From positions 6,726,001-6,790,000 of the forward strand of contig JAWQUS010000009.1 of assembly GCA_036365455.1 (NCBI GenBank): DNA of 64,000 nucleotides. Reading direction: 5' to 3'. Positions 42,019 through 54,965 of the stretch are shown here, one piece after another. This DNA is from Macrosoma leucophasiata. Taxonomy: Eukaryota > Arthropoda > Insecta > Lepidoptera > Hedylidae. Under the pieces are notes generated by a model. That model did no database searches and was not told where the DNA came from. It saw nothing but the letters and a program-made list of their open reading frames with translations. Position numbers and translations under genes: made by a program. Within the stretch, counting starts at the first letter, position 1. Each line of letters starts with the position of its first letter.

Positions 42019-42191
42019 TAGCTTTAGAATTGAAATGGCATATCTCAAAATATAAATAAAATGACTTTTATACATCAAACGACTTAATAATAAATTATTA
42101 ATAACTTTATAGATTGCATGTTTTTAAGTCGTTTGATGTATAAAAGTATTTGTTTTATTTTTTTGAGATATGCCTCTTTAATTCTAAAGGT
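42019..42191. mobile_element. Foldback with ~67-base arms
   Basis: AGCTTTAGAATTGAAATGGC...CATCAAACGACTT (42019-42085) pairs with 42125-42191, with an AT-rich loop. Confidence 0.75.
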
Positions 42192-42224
42192 GCGATTTAT
42201 TTATTTATGTGTAAGTAAAAAATA

Positions 42225-43145
42225 CCAACCAAGTGATAGTTGTCTTTGAATCAACACACGGCCGGTTCCGTACATATCTAAAGAATGTGGTATAGCTAAA
42301 TATTCTGACAAACATTTTAAACTCTCTATTTATCTCCCAAAAGTAACTCCAATGTTGGATATTCGTTTATTTGCGTTACACTTCCATATTTGGGCCACTT
42401 ATTTATATATGTACATCAAATTTCAACTCTGTCAGCCGTAGTTATGAAGCAAATCGGCTGTGACAAATGAAAAGACGGACTTAAAGACTTTGGCCGGTGT
42501 AGTAGACTAGTGCCGCCGGCCTACATAAGTCCGTACCAAAAATAAAAAAATAAAAAGACAGCCACGCTAGTATAGTACCCCTCATGAAATATTGCAAATC
42601 GACCTTTTTTATGTCAAAGGATTGACAGACAAGGAGACGGGCCACCTGATGGAAAGTAGTGAACATTTGCAACACCAGATGAGTCGCCAACGCGCTGCCA
42701 GTCCAGAAAGGACTCTTTTGGCGCCATTTTTGAAGAACCCCATATTGTAGCACCGACGGAACACCTCAGAGGGAAGTTAATTCCCCAATTTACACTTTCT
42801 GGGCAAAAACGAACGTGAGAACCGCACCGTTGAACATTGCCAGGTGTCCAGTCAGTGAGGGTGGAACTTCTCTCTTCGGCGGGTAGTACGAAGTAGGAAA
42901 AGAGACGGTGGCACCATTTCGAACAGTTGAGCAGAGCACTCGCAGCTCGCGTTCGCGCTTAAAAAGAGACAATCCGCTAGTTTAGCCTTCGTACAGCGTT
43001 TTTCTCACTGCTTACTTAATTGCTGATAGTACGGTATTGGTTGAAATTTGATCAAAATGTTTGACAAACGTCTTCCAATATTTCTTAGTGGGACTGAAAA
43101 AGGGTTGCGTTACTTGCTTTTTAGGTACGGAACCTCAAAGAGACG
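42225..43145 (+). repeat. Broken family G copy with LINE-like insert
   Basis: The left part (GGCCGGTTCCGTACATATC, GCAAATCGGCTGTGAC) and right end (AGGTACGGAACC) match family G. The interior from about 42482 includes a fragment with GAGACGGGCCACCTGATGG, familiar from lepidopteran LINE 3' regions. Confidence 0.45.
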
Positions 43146-43337
43146 AGGTGTGAAACACTTGTTCGGTGCCTACGTAGGCACGAGGAGTTAGTTACGGTGT
43201 CAACCTACATAGTCGCTCGAACAATGCTCTCTCATATATAGATCTAAGCGTGTGACCTCAAAAAACTTGGTCTAGTACTTTTTTTCTTGTGCCGAGTTTG
43301 AAGGTTTAGTAGGTTAGACTTATTTTTAACTATCTTC

Positions 43338-43418
43338 ACTGGTTGTAGAGCTCCAGTGACGGAGCTCGCGGGCGTAGGCACCACCGCATTACCTAATATA
43401 CTTGCCGCTAAATGGTAG
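43338..43418 (+). repeat. Family C 5' end only
   Basis: GTTGTAGAGCTCCAGTGACG through GCCGCTAAATGGTAG, then a TTAG microsatellite. Confidence 0.65.
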
Positions 43419-43419
43419 T

Positions 43420-45435
43420 TAGTTAGTTTAGTTAGTTATCGTGGCGGAACGAAAATATGTAGGGGCGGCCAAGTGCGCAACGTCAGCCGTGATTTTTCAG
43501 TCTTTGTACATATTACCGTGAAATAAACGATATTTTATTTAAAAAAAAAATGTCTTTCCCAAAAAAGTATAAAAAATACTTTTGACGGACATTTTTTGTT
43601 AGGCAACCTAGTGGATATATTATTATATATTATTAGATTTGCAGCATATTTGGATGAACGAAATGATTCTGCAGTGGGATCCTAACCTATAAGATGAGGG
43701 AGGTAAGAAGAGACGGTCCCGTCAATTAGAAACAGAGACAAAAAGACTACTTAATAATTTATTTGAATTGAGAACTTCGATTTTCGTGTCGTCATCTATC
43801 CGTGTGAGCCGCATGATTATTAGTATTATCTTTTAAAAGTTTATAAGTATTTGAAATGATGGTCGCTACCATAGATTTATTATTTATAATACTTAAATAA
43901 TAAATCTATGGTCGCTATAATATTATTGTTCGATCATGACTTGTCTACGCACTACGCTATTTGGTTCACGGTGTACACTCAACAATAATATTACCGCATA
44001 ACATCACATAACACTGATGCACATTCATTACCGACCGATTTCAATTTGATATTTTTAAAACACACACTAGGCGTCAATAACTTTGAGCACTACCCATCGA
44101 TTTATTGAGCGATCCAAATTTAATTAACACATAACGTCCTCGTTTAGTCCCGCCATTAATTCCTCTGTTGCGTACAACCACTCCTATAAACCGCAAGCCG
44201 AACAAATTCGTATTGAACACGTGTGATATAGTTTACATTTAATTAGTGATCTATTTTAAAAAGCATCTAAACTTTTACATGCTTCCTGTTACGTGCGTAC
44301 GTAGTTTATGGTATTGTAAATTGATAAATCAACAGAAGAACATACAATCCAGGTTTATTACAGTCTGGATGATATGTTATTTCAGTTGTCAATTGTAGAG
44401 TTAATACTGGTTCGCTTCTGTAGCTATAGATTTAACGCCACTGATTGTTTTTTTTTTTACAGTAAAGAGCAATATATTTTTTTATATCTGCTGATTGTAA
44501 CGCTATACTAATTCTAATTCTCCTAAAACAAAGTTATTGTTTATGTTGTATTACATGTTTTTCTTTTCAGAACAGTGTTGTTAATAATTATCTACTTAGG
44601 TACTAACTTTATTGAGTTTACAATATTTTGTTTCAACATACATTTAGATACTTTGTATAAAGCGACATAATCGAACTGATTTTAAATAAAGAATTAAAAA
44701 TATACATTTTTATATGGAGGCATCATGCGGGTGGTACGACCTTTTGAAACCGTTTCCTCTTTTTCTAGATATCTGGCTTGTTCTATAAACTTATCAGATG
44801 GCGATTGTGTTGCAGCCTCCCTTCGTAATATCAATTGCGTATCGTTTGTCCGTCCATACATACTGGATCATTTCGGTGCTCACCGATTGTCACTCGATAT
44901 ATTTATAGAATTATTTATGAGTTGTGGATATGATGTCGATGGCATTTAGGAGAAGTTCGTTGATATTTTTGTACCTATTGGATGCTCGTTGCTTATTTAT
45001 TCTATGAGATAATATTTAAATGTTCTTAATGACATAAATTCTGCCGCTTTTATTCATATTTAAAGTTTGCATCTATTGCACGAAATATTACGTTTCGTGC
45101 CAATAACATTTCGTGTGAGTTGTCCGTAATCCGTAAAGTATGAAAATGTGTTCAAAATGTCAAAAGGCTTTCTTCTATTGAGTGAAACATTGGGGCCATT
45201 GGTGTGCCATAGTAATTAATGATATTATTCCCTATAAAGTGTCCTTTATATACAAAAATTAGTTATTTCCATAAATGTACCAAGTTTCAATACAATTGGT
45301 CCAGTGCTTTCGGAGAAAATTGCCTGTGACACACGGACATACCGGCAGGCAAACAGACAGACAGACCGGGACTATGGGGAGGCTTTGGTCCAACAGTGGA
45401 TATCTTTAGGCTGAGATGATAATGTGTTTATATAA
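43420..45435. other. AT-rich DNA, no gene seen
   Basis: It contains a short inverted repeat at 43868-43912 (CCATAGATTTATTATTTA and complement). Open frames (such as 44725-44949, 74 residues) are not recognisable. Confidence 0.45.
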
Positions 45436-45438
45436 TTA

Positions 45439-45792
45439 AAATGGCAACCCTTGACACGTCCCACTGCTGGGCACGAATCTCTCCCCTACTTGGGAGGAGG
45501 CATGGAGCTTACTCCACCACTCTGCTCCAATGCGGGTTGGTGGAGATAAGGGTTAGTGGCCAACCCGTTGTCGGGTGTTTTCAAGCCGCCCATAAGGCCT
45601 CCGACAAGGTTTAACGACTGCTATCTATCGTTAGCAACGGGGACCCACGGCTTATCGCGCCCTCCGAAGCACGGAAACACGCATTTTAATTTGCCACCAG
45701 CGGTCACCCATCACACACTCGATCGCGCCCGTATCGCTTAACCGAGTAGATCGCTTCCGATCTTCACCAACCGCGGGGCCATGCGCGCTCTC
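45439..45792 (-). repeat. SINE family B
   Basis: Same layout as 25950-26303, diverged by scattered changes. Confidence 0.7.
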
Positions 45793-45794
45793 TT

Positions 45795-47190
45795 TGTATA
45801 TCAGTTACTAAATTTAAATTGATCAATTTTGAACTTGTAGATTTAACTATAGGCAAACACATTTTCGCCCTGTTTGTTTAATATCATTAAGATACATTCC
45901 TTTTCCATTCCGCATTTAAATAGAAGGGTTAACAAATAAATGCTTGAAATAATTTTCATAGCGAACAAAGGCATGCTTAGACGGTCAAGGCACTAGAAAT
46001 TCCTTTCTAACTATCCATAAACGTACAGCTCAGCGTTCTGTAATGAAATATAAGACAATAAGCTAACTAAGCTCAACATAGACATAAAATGGTGCCTATT
46101 AAATTACCAATAAAAGAAAGCAACTGTAATTTGCACAAAGCTTATTGCAGGATCTAGTTTGTCTAACACATAATTAACAGATGATTTTACCTACACTTGA
46201 GATCATTTTTAATATTGCCACCAAAAATGAAATTAAGAAGACTTTGTTATGCACCTAATTATGGTAAAAAAACAGTACTAAATTTTGATGTGACTAAATT
46301 AAATGATATTTAATTATTCGGTTATAATTTCATCAACAACAAATGCATGTAAGTAAGCCAGATAAAAGCAAAAGTACCTATTATCTATAGTACAAAGAAA
46401 ACATACAGTTAGTTATCGCCTTTGAAGTTTTACATAATGCCGTCTTTACTCATCCAAATCAAAGTCTATGGGTTGTCGCGTTTCGATTTTTATTTATGTT
46501 GCTTGTAACACGTCAGTTTTCGTTGTTGGCTATAATATGCTTTGTTTCAAAGAGATAGATATAGAAATTGTTGGAATTACAGAAAGCGGACGATGTAAGA
46601 AAACCTAGAAAATATGTAACCAATGTAAATAAACTAAAAAGTTCTAGTCTTATACCTGCAATTACTGGATTCTGGCAGAATTACCCTTAGTCTTGGGTAG
46701 TAGCCATTAATATAAATAAAGAAGAAGAAGAGATAGATATATTATGCTATGAGTAAATGTCAATTATTATGTGACATAATGTTATGTAGTTATAATTATC
46801 AAAACAGCGAATAATAACATAATATTAAGTCAGTTTTACACAAATATAATAAGTCTAAAAATAATTGGGTATTCATACATTTTATCCAACGCAAACTAAA
46901 CTTCGGTACTCTATACATGTCATGTCGGTACCTGGTACCTATATTGCTGCGAATTGAGCTATTTCTACCAGACAGTTCTGTTTTGGGTAAAGAAAAAAGA
47001 TGAAGTATGATAGCAAATAGCAAACATACGGAAATGATAATATATTATTGTAAGTGTAAGAACTTTCGGCAACTTTAACTCAATTTAAGTATAATTAAGT
47101 ATGATTTTTTTATGTTATGCAAACGCGCATGCAGTTCACTTTCTCATGCAAACATAAAATATACGTATTTATGCCAATTAATTAAAGCCT
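45795..47190. other. AT-rich DNA, no gene seen
   Basis: No recognisable reading frame or repeat family. Confidence 0.5.
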
Positions 47191-47193
47191 ATG

Positions 47194-47434
47194 TATAGGT
47201 CACGCCAGGTAAAAAGAACGCTGGCGATCAAGCTGCGCAGTAGACGATTTATCGATCTATTTCGTAGTATGAGGTGCGGCGTTTTCAATCTGCCTACCAA
47301 TACACGAAACCGCAAGCGAAAGCTAGATCAAAAATAAACCAATAGGGCTAGTACTTTCGTGCGCGAGTGTACCGATGCGCGAACACATCCCTTCTACTTT
47401 CTTCCAGCGTTCTTTTTACGTGGCGCGACCTATA
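47194..47434. mobile_element. MITE with 31-bp terminal inverted repeats
   Basis: The ends TATAGGTCACGCCAGGTAAA...GCTGG and its complement (2 mismatches) enclose 180 bases without coding. Confidence 0.8.
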
Positions 47435-47715
47435 AGTATATTAAAAAGTGGAATTTTAAGACTGTATTAACATTGGTCAACTCTGTAAAAATTTGAGAGT
47501 AGATTCTAGCTAAGGTAAGGTCAACTACGCTATAGATTTATTACGATTTTTTTTTTAAACTTGCCCCTCCCTTTAGTACCTTCGAAAGAAAATATTTTTA
47601 TATAAATGTCGATATGAAAAATGTAACTCGGAAAAGATCATCGCTTGTTTCTCAAACTTCCAACTTCATTGCATCCAATTTATCCGAATAATAATATGTA
47701 TTTTATGCGTATACT

Positions 47716-47860
47716 AGCGGCCCGCCCCGGCTTCGCGCTGTTGCAATGTTACCTACCCTTTCCAATACATCTAACACTGAAAGAATTTTTCAAATCGGAT
47801 CAGTAATTCCTGAGATTAGCGTTCGAGCAAACAAACAAACAAACTCTTCAGCTTTATAAT
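47716..47860 (+). repeat. Dispersed repeat end
   Basis: CTAGCGGCCCGCCCCGGCTTCG to AACTCTTCAGCTTTATAAT, a block common in lepidopteran genomes. It abuts a family-H element. Confidence 0.45.
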
Positions 47861-47862
47861 CT

Positions 47863-48111
47863 ATATATATATAAATGCAACCCGTTTTCCTTGGTCACGG
47901 CATCACGCGTGATATGCTGGACCGATTTGGCTAATATTGATTTTAAATGATTTTTGGAAGTCCAGGGAATGTTTAAAAGGTAGGAAAATATGAAGAAATT
48001 GAAGTGAAATAGTAAAAACCACCATTTCATTTTCCCATACAAATAGTCCGTAACCTTTGACACATGTCATATTTTCATTCTGAGGCAATACGAAGTTGGC
48101 CGGGTCAGCTA
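47863..48111 (+). mobile_element. Helitron-like element, family H
   Basis: Starts TCTATATATATATAAATGC and ends TGGCCGGGTCAGCTAG before T. Confidence 0.6.
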
Positions 48112-48229
48112 GTATTAAAATAAATATAGTATACGAGTAGTATAGATTAACAGACTAAACGAATGAAAACAACAATTGAGCAAAAAGTTAAGTATATTAT
48201 CAATATTCTAAAACAACGAGCAAAACTAC

Positions 48230-48534
48230 TGCCTCAGTAGCCTAGTGGTTGCAGGCCACTACTACTACGCTGGTGTCCTGGGTTCGATTCCCGGGTCGGG
48301 GATATTAGAGATAACCGTGTAAAATCCTTTAACTCTGATTCTATTGGGATTTTTTTCATTTTTTGGAAGTTTCCCAGTACTTCGAAGTTTGGTTATCTGC
48401 CCGGAGATGTCAATAGGCCACCTGTAACATGGGCCAAAACGTAACAGGCGAATCGTGGGTGTTTGTATGTATGATTGAATGCATGCATTTACCTCAGCCT
48501 ACCTCTTCGGGGATTACAGGCGTGAAGTTACGTT
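48230..48534 (+). repeat. SINE family A
   Basis: Complete head TGCCTCAGTAGCCTAGTGG, B box and 3' end. It lies about 220 bases upstream of a host exon. Confidence 0.8.
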
Positions 48535-48757
48535 TTAACGAGCAAAATTGATCACGGAAAATATTATTGGATTTCGGTTTTTAGCAAACTCAGCTGAATC
48601 TGATGAATCCGAAAGCTTCGGCGCTCATACTGGGACTCATTTCGTGATGTAAATATTTGAGAAACCACATTTTGTTTTGAGTACATTTTTGCTCAACGGC
48701 CGTTTTCATTCTTCAAACAACTATAAAGTGACTAATACCAACATTTTTCTTTCGCAG

Positions 48758-49039
48758 GATAATAATGTGTACAAATTAGAAGAATCTTAAGTCGCGTGTA
48801 CATCGCAGTGTTCAAAAAACAAAGCATATCATAAGTGTAGACATATCGTTTAAGTGTAGTGATCTTTATATTCTTATATCGGTGTTAGTGTAAGTGTATA
48901 TCAATGTGTGAAAGTGAGAAAATGTCGGAAAGATTTAAGGTGACCAAATTTGAAGAGCCGTCGGGCAAAACTTATAAAAACTACGGCGCCACGTCAGCTG
49001 AAAGTGACGTCGAGCTTAAAGGAAAACTTCTCGATTCAG
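48758..49039 (+). CDS. Host gene, first coding exon (possible SLC12 transporter)
   Basis: The exon has a branch-point-like GACTAATACC (48730), acceptor TTTTTCTTTCGCAG and donor CAG|GTAAGT. The likely start is ATG 48922 (context GAAAATG); an in-frame ATG at 48904 has a poor context. Upstream is 5' UTR with a stop at 48886. The first ~39 residues begin MSERFKVTKFEEPSGKTYKN and are hydrophilic, so this is the cytosolic start of a longer protein whose next exon is not in the window; the exon ends in phase 1. RFKV fits the RFxV docking motif for SPAK/OSR1-type kinases found near the N-termini of Na-K-Cl cotransporters. That identity is a guess from one motif; the exon itself is well supported. Confidence 0.65.
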
Positions 49040-49482
49040 GTAAGTTGTAGTCTATAATTGAAAATTCAGAACCTGTTTTCCAATACTCGTATAAAATTAA
49101 ATGTAACTAAAGAATTACGGTTTTAGCATCTTATTAGCAAATTTACTTGAAGTAAGAAGACATTGCTCTGGTTTACACGACATTTGGTGACAAGAGATTC
49201 TTGTTTTTCAGAAGTAATATAACGTAGAGGTTCATAAACATGCGTACAGCGACTAGTTTGCCACACAAGGGATTAGAAAATGTAAATTATTTAAATATGT
49301 ATATTTATTTTAAATCCCGAGTGTGTCAAGTAATTACCATCGAGCGTGATGAAACATAGAGAAACCGCTGAGGATATTTATCAATCAAAACACTCCAATA
49401 TCTTTATCCAAAGAGTCGACCCTGGCACCTCGTCTAAAGGTCCACCAAACTAACCAACCACTAAATCACCAAGACGGTTATA

Positions 49483-49847
49483 GGGTCATAGCTAACTACA
49501 GCCACTGACCAGCACCGCCTCGTTTTGCGGCGTCTACTCGTTGTCGCCAATTGGTCCACGGGTGAACGACGCGATGTTACTTATGAACCGCTCGCGGACT
49601 GCGCGCGGTCCACTTGGGAACAGCGAGTTGGTAATGCAAAGTCAACGCAAGACAAGCACTAGCTTGTCTTGCGTTATCTTAGGCCACCGAGTGGTCCATT
49701 CACCTTCCTCGTGTAGACCGCGCGCCGCTTGCGCATTGACGGCTTGCGGTCGAGGCGATACGGAGCGGAGTTTACGTAATGAGCGCAGACCGCTCGAGGC
49801 AGTCGGGCGCTGGTCGGGTGCCGAGCGGCTCTAGTGAGCTATGACCC
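49483..49847. mobile_element. GC-rich MITE in the intron after the coding exon
   Basis: Inverted ends GGGTCATAGCT / AGCTATGACCC are flanked by TA on both sides (49481 and 49848). The arms remain imperfectly complementary to a central palindrome CGCAAGACAAGC-ACTA-GCTTGTCTTGCG. Its GC content is far above the flanks. The 97-residue frame inside is not credible. Confidence 0.7.
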
Positions 49848-49849
49848 TA

Positions 49850-51410
49850 AGTATTTTAAAAGCCACCCTTTTTCTAAGTCAGTATTAATCGTTAACTCCA
49901 GTTAGCATGAAGCCATCTGGTTGGGGCTTTACAATTACGGACATCACCGCAGCGTATAAGTGATAACAGGGACTTTTCTGCAAGTATTACGTTAAATTTT
50001 TTAATTAACGTGCAAACATGGATTAACGTATACTTAAACATGTCCTTCGTCTAACTAGTATGTTTAATGTCTGTGACGATGTAGACAAACAGAGGCTTAT
50101 TGGAAAATGTTATCTATTGATTACCTCAGCGCACACACGGCATAGTAGGTACGTGTTACGTGTTCATAATAACAATAACAGGATCCTTCGTGATCGACAT
50201 AAATGCAATCTGATGTTACCATGGGAATTTTTTTATTATAGGTTACAGCAAATGAGTTATAGTTGCTTTTTTCTGATTATAGAAGAGAATATATGTAGGT
50301 GAGTACGTAGATAAGTGATTCATCATATTTCTATTGTACTTTTTTGTAATGAAGCTTTACTCATGGGCAGACCCAAGGGAACAAGTCTGATAGAGTAACT
50401 TCTATGTACTATCCCATTCAGTGCTTATTAAAAGAATGCTTGTATCAACGTGTAACAGCCTGCAGCGTCCCAAGCGAACGCATTCGGGTAGAATAAAATT
50501 TGTCGCCAAAAGGCCAATGCCTTGAAGAAGGTATCTACATCTGCCTTCATTGATTTCTCATATTCCAAGAATTCTCATATTCCTACACCTACCACTGTAG
50601 TTTTTAGGTGTTGCTATGTCAATGAACGCTTAAAGCTGACACTTGGATAAGGCCGCAATGCCTAGCGCCCTGCAGCACTGAAGTCGGCACCGAGGTGGTT
50701 TTAGAGGGTTCCAGTCCCTCATATCCCGACTCTCTCCCCCTAGAGAGCCAGTTGAATGCTAAGACATTTCCAACTCGTTACAAAAAGGCCGCATTACCAA
50801 AGACCGTTTCAATCGTATCGACTACTCATTTCATAAAACGCTGCTGGTGTTGCGTAGGTAATATATAAAATATCATGTAAGTCGATTGTCGTCTCAAAAG
50901 TTCCTTGAACACCGTATTTTGGTAAAAAAAAGAACATACAGAGCCTCATTAGGGCTTTGGTCCCCGCTTTTCAGCCCCTCTTGTCACGAACAATAACGTT
51001 TAAATGCGTGTCACAGTATACCATCCTCCTCGCCAAATTGGGTTGAGAGGGAATATTGCCATCGAGTCGAGGGTTCATGTGGAGTTTTGTATTATAATAG
51101 GTAGGTCTATCTTATATTGTATTGTAACTTCGGCTTGTCTATAAAGCCACATGATTTTAAGTCTGTTTTATTAGATATTTACTCAAAAAGAGATAGAGGT
51201 ATAAAAAAAAATTATGTCCAAATAATCTTTTATCAAATCTTATCAAAAAAATATTTGTTACGAATCTCTCTCACCATTTAGGGATATAAAAATAGACTAA
51301 AACCGATTCTCATACCTACCAAATATACACACAAACATAAAGATTGGCAAACACTATGACACGATAATTTTATAATATATACGTATTAGAAAGATATAAT
51401 AATTAATGTG
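49850..51410. other. Intronic DNA, no gene seen
   Basis: It contains a block with GATATAAAAATAGACTAAAA (51285) shared with 61025, a dispersed repeat scrap. Otherwise featureless. Confidence 0.45.
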
Positions 51411-51413
51411 TCA

Positions 51414-51650
51414 GCAGAGAATATGTACTACGTATAGAATGGACACTTCGACGTCCCGCCCGATTTCCAAGCATCACTCAACCCCTTCCCCTCTTATGGG
51501 CGACGGTTGGTATTTTGAACGTGCTATGCAAACAGGTGCGCGTGTAAATATGAGTACACGTCACTGATTGATGCTGTGTAATAGAAACCAAATTAAGCGT
51601 TTGTATGGAATTTTGGCGGAGTGTCCGCGGTGTGGTGTGGGTCTTGAAAT
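51414..51650 (-). repeat. Family O dispersed repeat
   Basis: Reverse complement of 31150-31370 with about 15-20 percent differences by eye. Confidence 0.65.
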
Positions 51651-52643
51651 GAAATAATATTAATATTCAGGTACAGGTTATCAAATGCTGTTATCTCGCA
51701 ACTTTGAAGCGAGTTTTTTAGTCAGGTTGAAGTTATATAGTAAAAAGTTGATTTAACCTTTTTTCTACTAGAGCCGCATAGACTGCTAAATAAATTCATT
51801 AATGTAGGTAAAATAAGGGCTCGGGTGTTGAGTTTTTGTCCTTTTTCTTGTTTTTTTTTGGTTAGAAGGTTTCTGATGTTTATGTAGGTATTTTTATATA
51901 GGCTGCAATCGTCACGTAACATCTACGTGAATTGCATGCTTGTTTGCCACCTTCATCGTATAATAAAAAGGTATTATTTATTGCAATGTAGCAATGCTTG
52001 CAAGGCAGTTACATATAAAGCATGGAATCTGATCTATTTCCCAGAGGAATAGATTAGACTCGTGTCAGGTATATTTATATTCAGTTAGTCAGTTCGCGGG
52101 TATATACCTATCTTACATTGTATCGCGGCAATTTTAGGTATTTGACATAGTGGAAGATTTTAATAATTTTGTGTAATAATGTAAATATTTATTTATGTAA
52201 ATATTTTTTTATGTTAAGGAAGTGGCAAACATGCTCGCAGTTCACATTACTGCAGCCTATAGACACTCACAAAAAGACCAATTATAATATATATTAGACA
52301 AAATATTATTTATTGTATTTACATAAACATATGAAAATACATAGTTTATTGCATCCAGACTTACGTTTCATTCCGTATTAGGTACAAGGCAGGAACTATC
52401 CGGGAACTGGTCGCTTTATCCTTATACGATGGTAATAAAAGCTATACTTGTTTGATGTAATATACTTACCCCCAACTGTACATCACATATTTCCCATTCT
52501 TGGTTATAACCATCATATCGCATAATTCGAGGACTTAGGTCGCAGTTAGTCAACCGAAAAATGGCGGTCAAAGCATTCCAATGGGACGGTAATAAGTGCA
52601 ATAACGCAAGATGGGCAGCAGCGTCCTGCGATAAAATAAAATA

Positions 52644-52829
52644 CGCTTACACTCACAGCCCCACAGTACGTATAAATCTGTGTCGTGGGTGCCGTTCTAC
52701 ACATACAACACATACACAAACACCCAGATCTGAAACAAATATCTGTATATTTGTCCCGATTGGGGGATCGAACCCGCGACCCTTCGAATTAAACGGTCAT
52801 TTGACACCGCTGAACTAACCGGGTTGTCC
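52644..52829 (-). repeat. tRNA-derived SINE, family D
   Basis: The head is at the right (complement of CCCGGTTAGTTCAGCGGTG). The B-box complement GGGGATCGAACCC is intact. Confidence 0.7.
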
Positions 52830-53404
52830 TAAAACTACCGCCATTGCGAAAATAACTGCAGTTTTGTGTCACGCAAAATAAAACGCGCATCCTTATAAAT
52901 ATTCAACAATTATTGTATTGATTGCTCAATCAGACACAAATTCCGTATCCAATTGAATGTTCCTACGTTACATTGAATCACACAACTATAGCATATCGAT
53001 AAATACTGTTATTCAAACCGAGAGACCTTAAGGAAAATAAATTAACAATTAAATAATGTATTTATAAATGTATGGTTAATTATAATCATTAGCATCAGTT
53101 CAGATGCCAGTTTTATTAGCTATACGCGTTATTGATAACATTTTGAGATTCAATTTTGAAAATTGAAGTTCAATACTCTTAATCATTCAAGATATTATAC
53201 ACGGTGATATTTAGTGGTTGTATTCCAGCAAGATGATTTTGTTTTGGTTGTAAAATCGATCCTTAAGGTATTTTTTTTTATTAGTTACGTCGTATCACAA
53301 GTCAAGTGAGCTTATTTTGCTTTAAAAATTAATGAATATTCACTGCTTTTTTTTTTTCATTTTATCGTCAGTGCACGGTGATTTACATAATACGTTACAT
53401 TGAT

Positions 53405-53760
53405 GGTCATTTCACCATGGCTCAAGGTCACGTAAAGAGCAATGGAGAGAGCTATGCTCGGAGTTTCTCTGCGAGATCGAATCAGGAATGAGGAGATCCG
53501 CATGAGAACCAAAGTAACCAACAGAGCTCACCGAATAATGAAACTCAAGTGGCGGTGGGCATGAGACATAGCTCGAAGAATTGACGGCCGTTGGGGCAGA
53601 AGAGTTTTCGAGTGACGATCGCGTATCGGAAGACGAAGCGTAGGCAGGCGAGATGGACCGACGACCAGGTGAAGGTTGCGGGCAGTCGCTGGATGAGGGC
53701 TGCCCAGGACCGATCGTTGTGGCAATCTTTGGAGGAGGTTCATATGTTTCGATAATAAGA
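53405..53760 (+). pseudogene. LINE pol C-terminal relic
   Basis: RAMERAMLGVSLRDRIRNEE, KLKWRWAWDIARRIDGRWG and, after a frameshift, RRDGPTT-type residues match the C-terminal part of insect endonuclease-reverse transcriptases. Frameshifts and stops break it. A minus-strand frame over the same bases is a shadow. Confidence 0.6.
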
Positions 53761-53949
53761 AACCACAAAAATTTTACCGTGCAGTAGTAAGAAAAAATCG
53801 AGGATCGTTCGAAAACACATACTTGTGAGAGTAGTTCTCATTCACTAGGATTATTTTTCGAGCAATGCTCACTGTATTATTTGACAGATAATATTGATAA
53901 CCAAAATTAATAAATGTAAATATTGAAAATAAAGAAAAACAAATTTGAC

Positions 53950-54040
53950 TTAATTATGCATCGTGATACACGAACTTTATGCCTACGAAGACTATCCCAG
54001 CCGCTTACCACTAAGTTACCGAAGTCAAACGTTCGGATAC
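53950..54040 (-). repeat. Diverged tRNA-derived unit (family E-like)
   Basis: TCCCAGCCGCTTACCACTAA and GTTACCGAAGTC parallel the family-E head. Poorly preserved. Confidence 0.35.
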
Positions 54041-54965
54041 CGCCCGAATGCAATATTTTTCTTCAAAAATCTGGAAATTAATTTTCGAAAAATACAGTTG
54101 GTTTTGAAATACATCTTTTTTAATATTGCCTTAGAAGAAGGATGTCCTTCCTCTGAGAATACCTAATGCAAATAACCGGAGCGAAGTAATATAGAAGAGG
54201 ATGTCAAGTAGAAAAGCTATGACTATTGAATTGGTCAGTAAACACTAGAAATGAAGGAATGAGAACGTCCTAAACAGCTTTTACATAAATAATAAGGCAA
54301 AGAAATGGGCGCGAGAGTTACCCAGGGAATCCCCAGAAACGAAATTACTTATTTTACAATATACAAACAAATAGAAAAATTTGAAAAATATGTGGAATTG
54401 TGTCTAAAAGAATAAGTTTTCGAGACTCTTTTAGTTAACAGTTTTATTTATTTTTCACTTCTTGAACAGACAGTACTTAAACAAAGGGATAAAAAAAGAA
54501 ACGACTAAGTGAAGATAGTACTGGATTTTTTTTTTAATTTCGCAATTTATCGAATAACAACACAGTGGACAGACAAATAACTACTTATTCAACAACCTTT
54601 TTAAGGGTTCCGTAGTAAACAAGGAACCCTTATAGTTTCGCTATGTCCGTCTATCTGTATGTCCGTCCGAGATTTAGCGCTTTAACCGTTTTTAGTCTGT
54701 AAACATAAGTTTTCGATTTAGTTAACTGTTCGTGACTTTTAAGCTTTAAAGTGCCAATTTTCGTAAGAGTCAAGTCCCCCCTCTACCAACTAAACGGTTG
54801 TTGTTAGAAATTCAAACTTTACGGCAATAGTAGCTACATATAACGAAATTAAAAGGAAAACTATCACACTTAAGTTGGCTTTACGAGTTTGCGAGTTATA
54901 GTCGACCAAATATAATACTCGAAATTTTTGAACAACTCCATAGAAAATATTTATTTATTTTTTCC

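Noticed and set aside
49541..49834. 97-codon frame
   Set aside because: It lies wholly inside a GC-rich foldback element with terminal inverted repeats and TA duplication.
53412..53768. 118-codon minus-strand frame rich in proline and serine
   Set aside because: The plus strand over the same bases reads as a LINE pol relic, so this is its antisense shadow.
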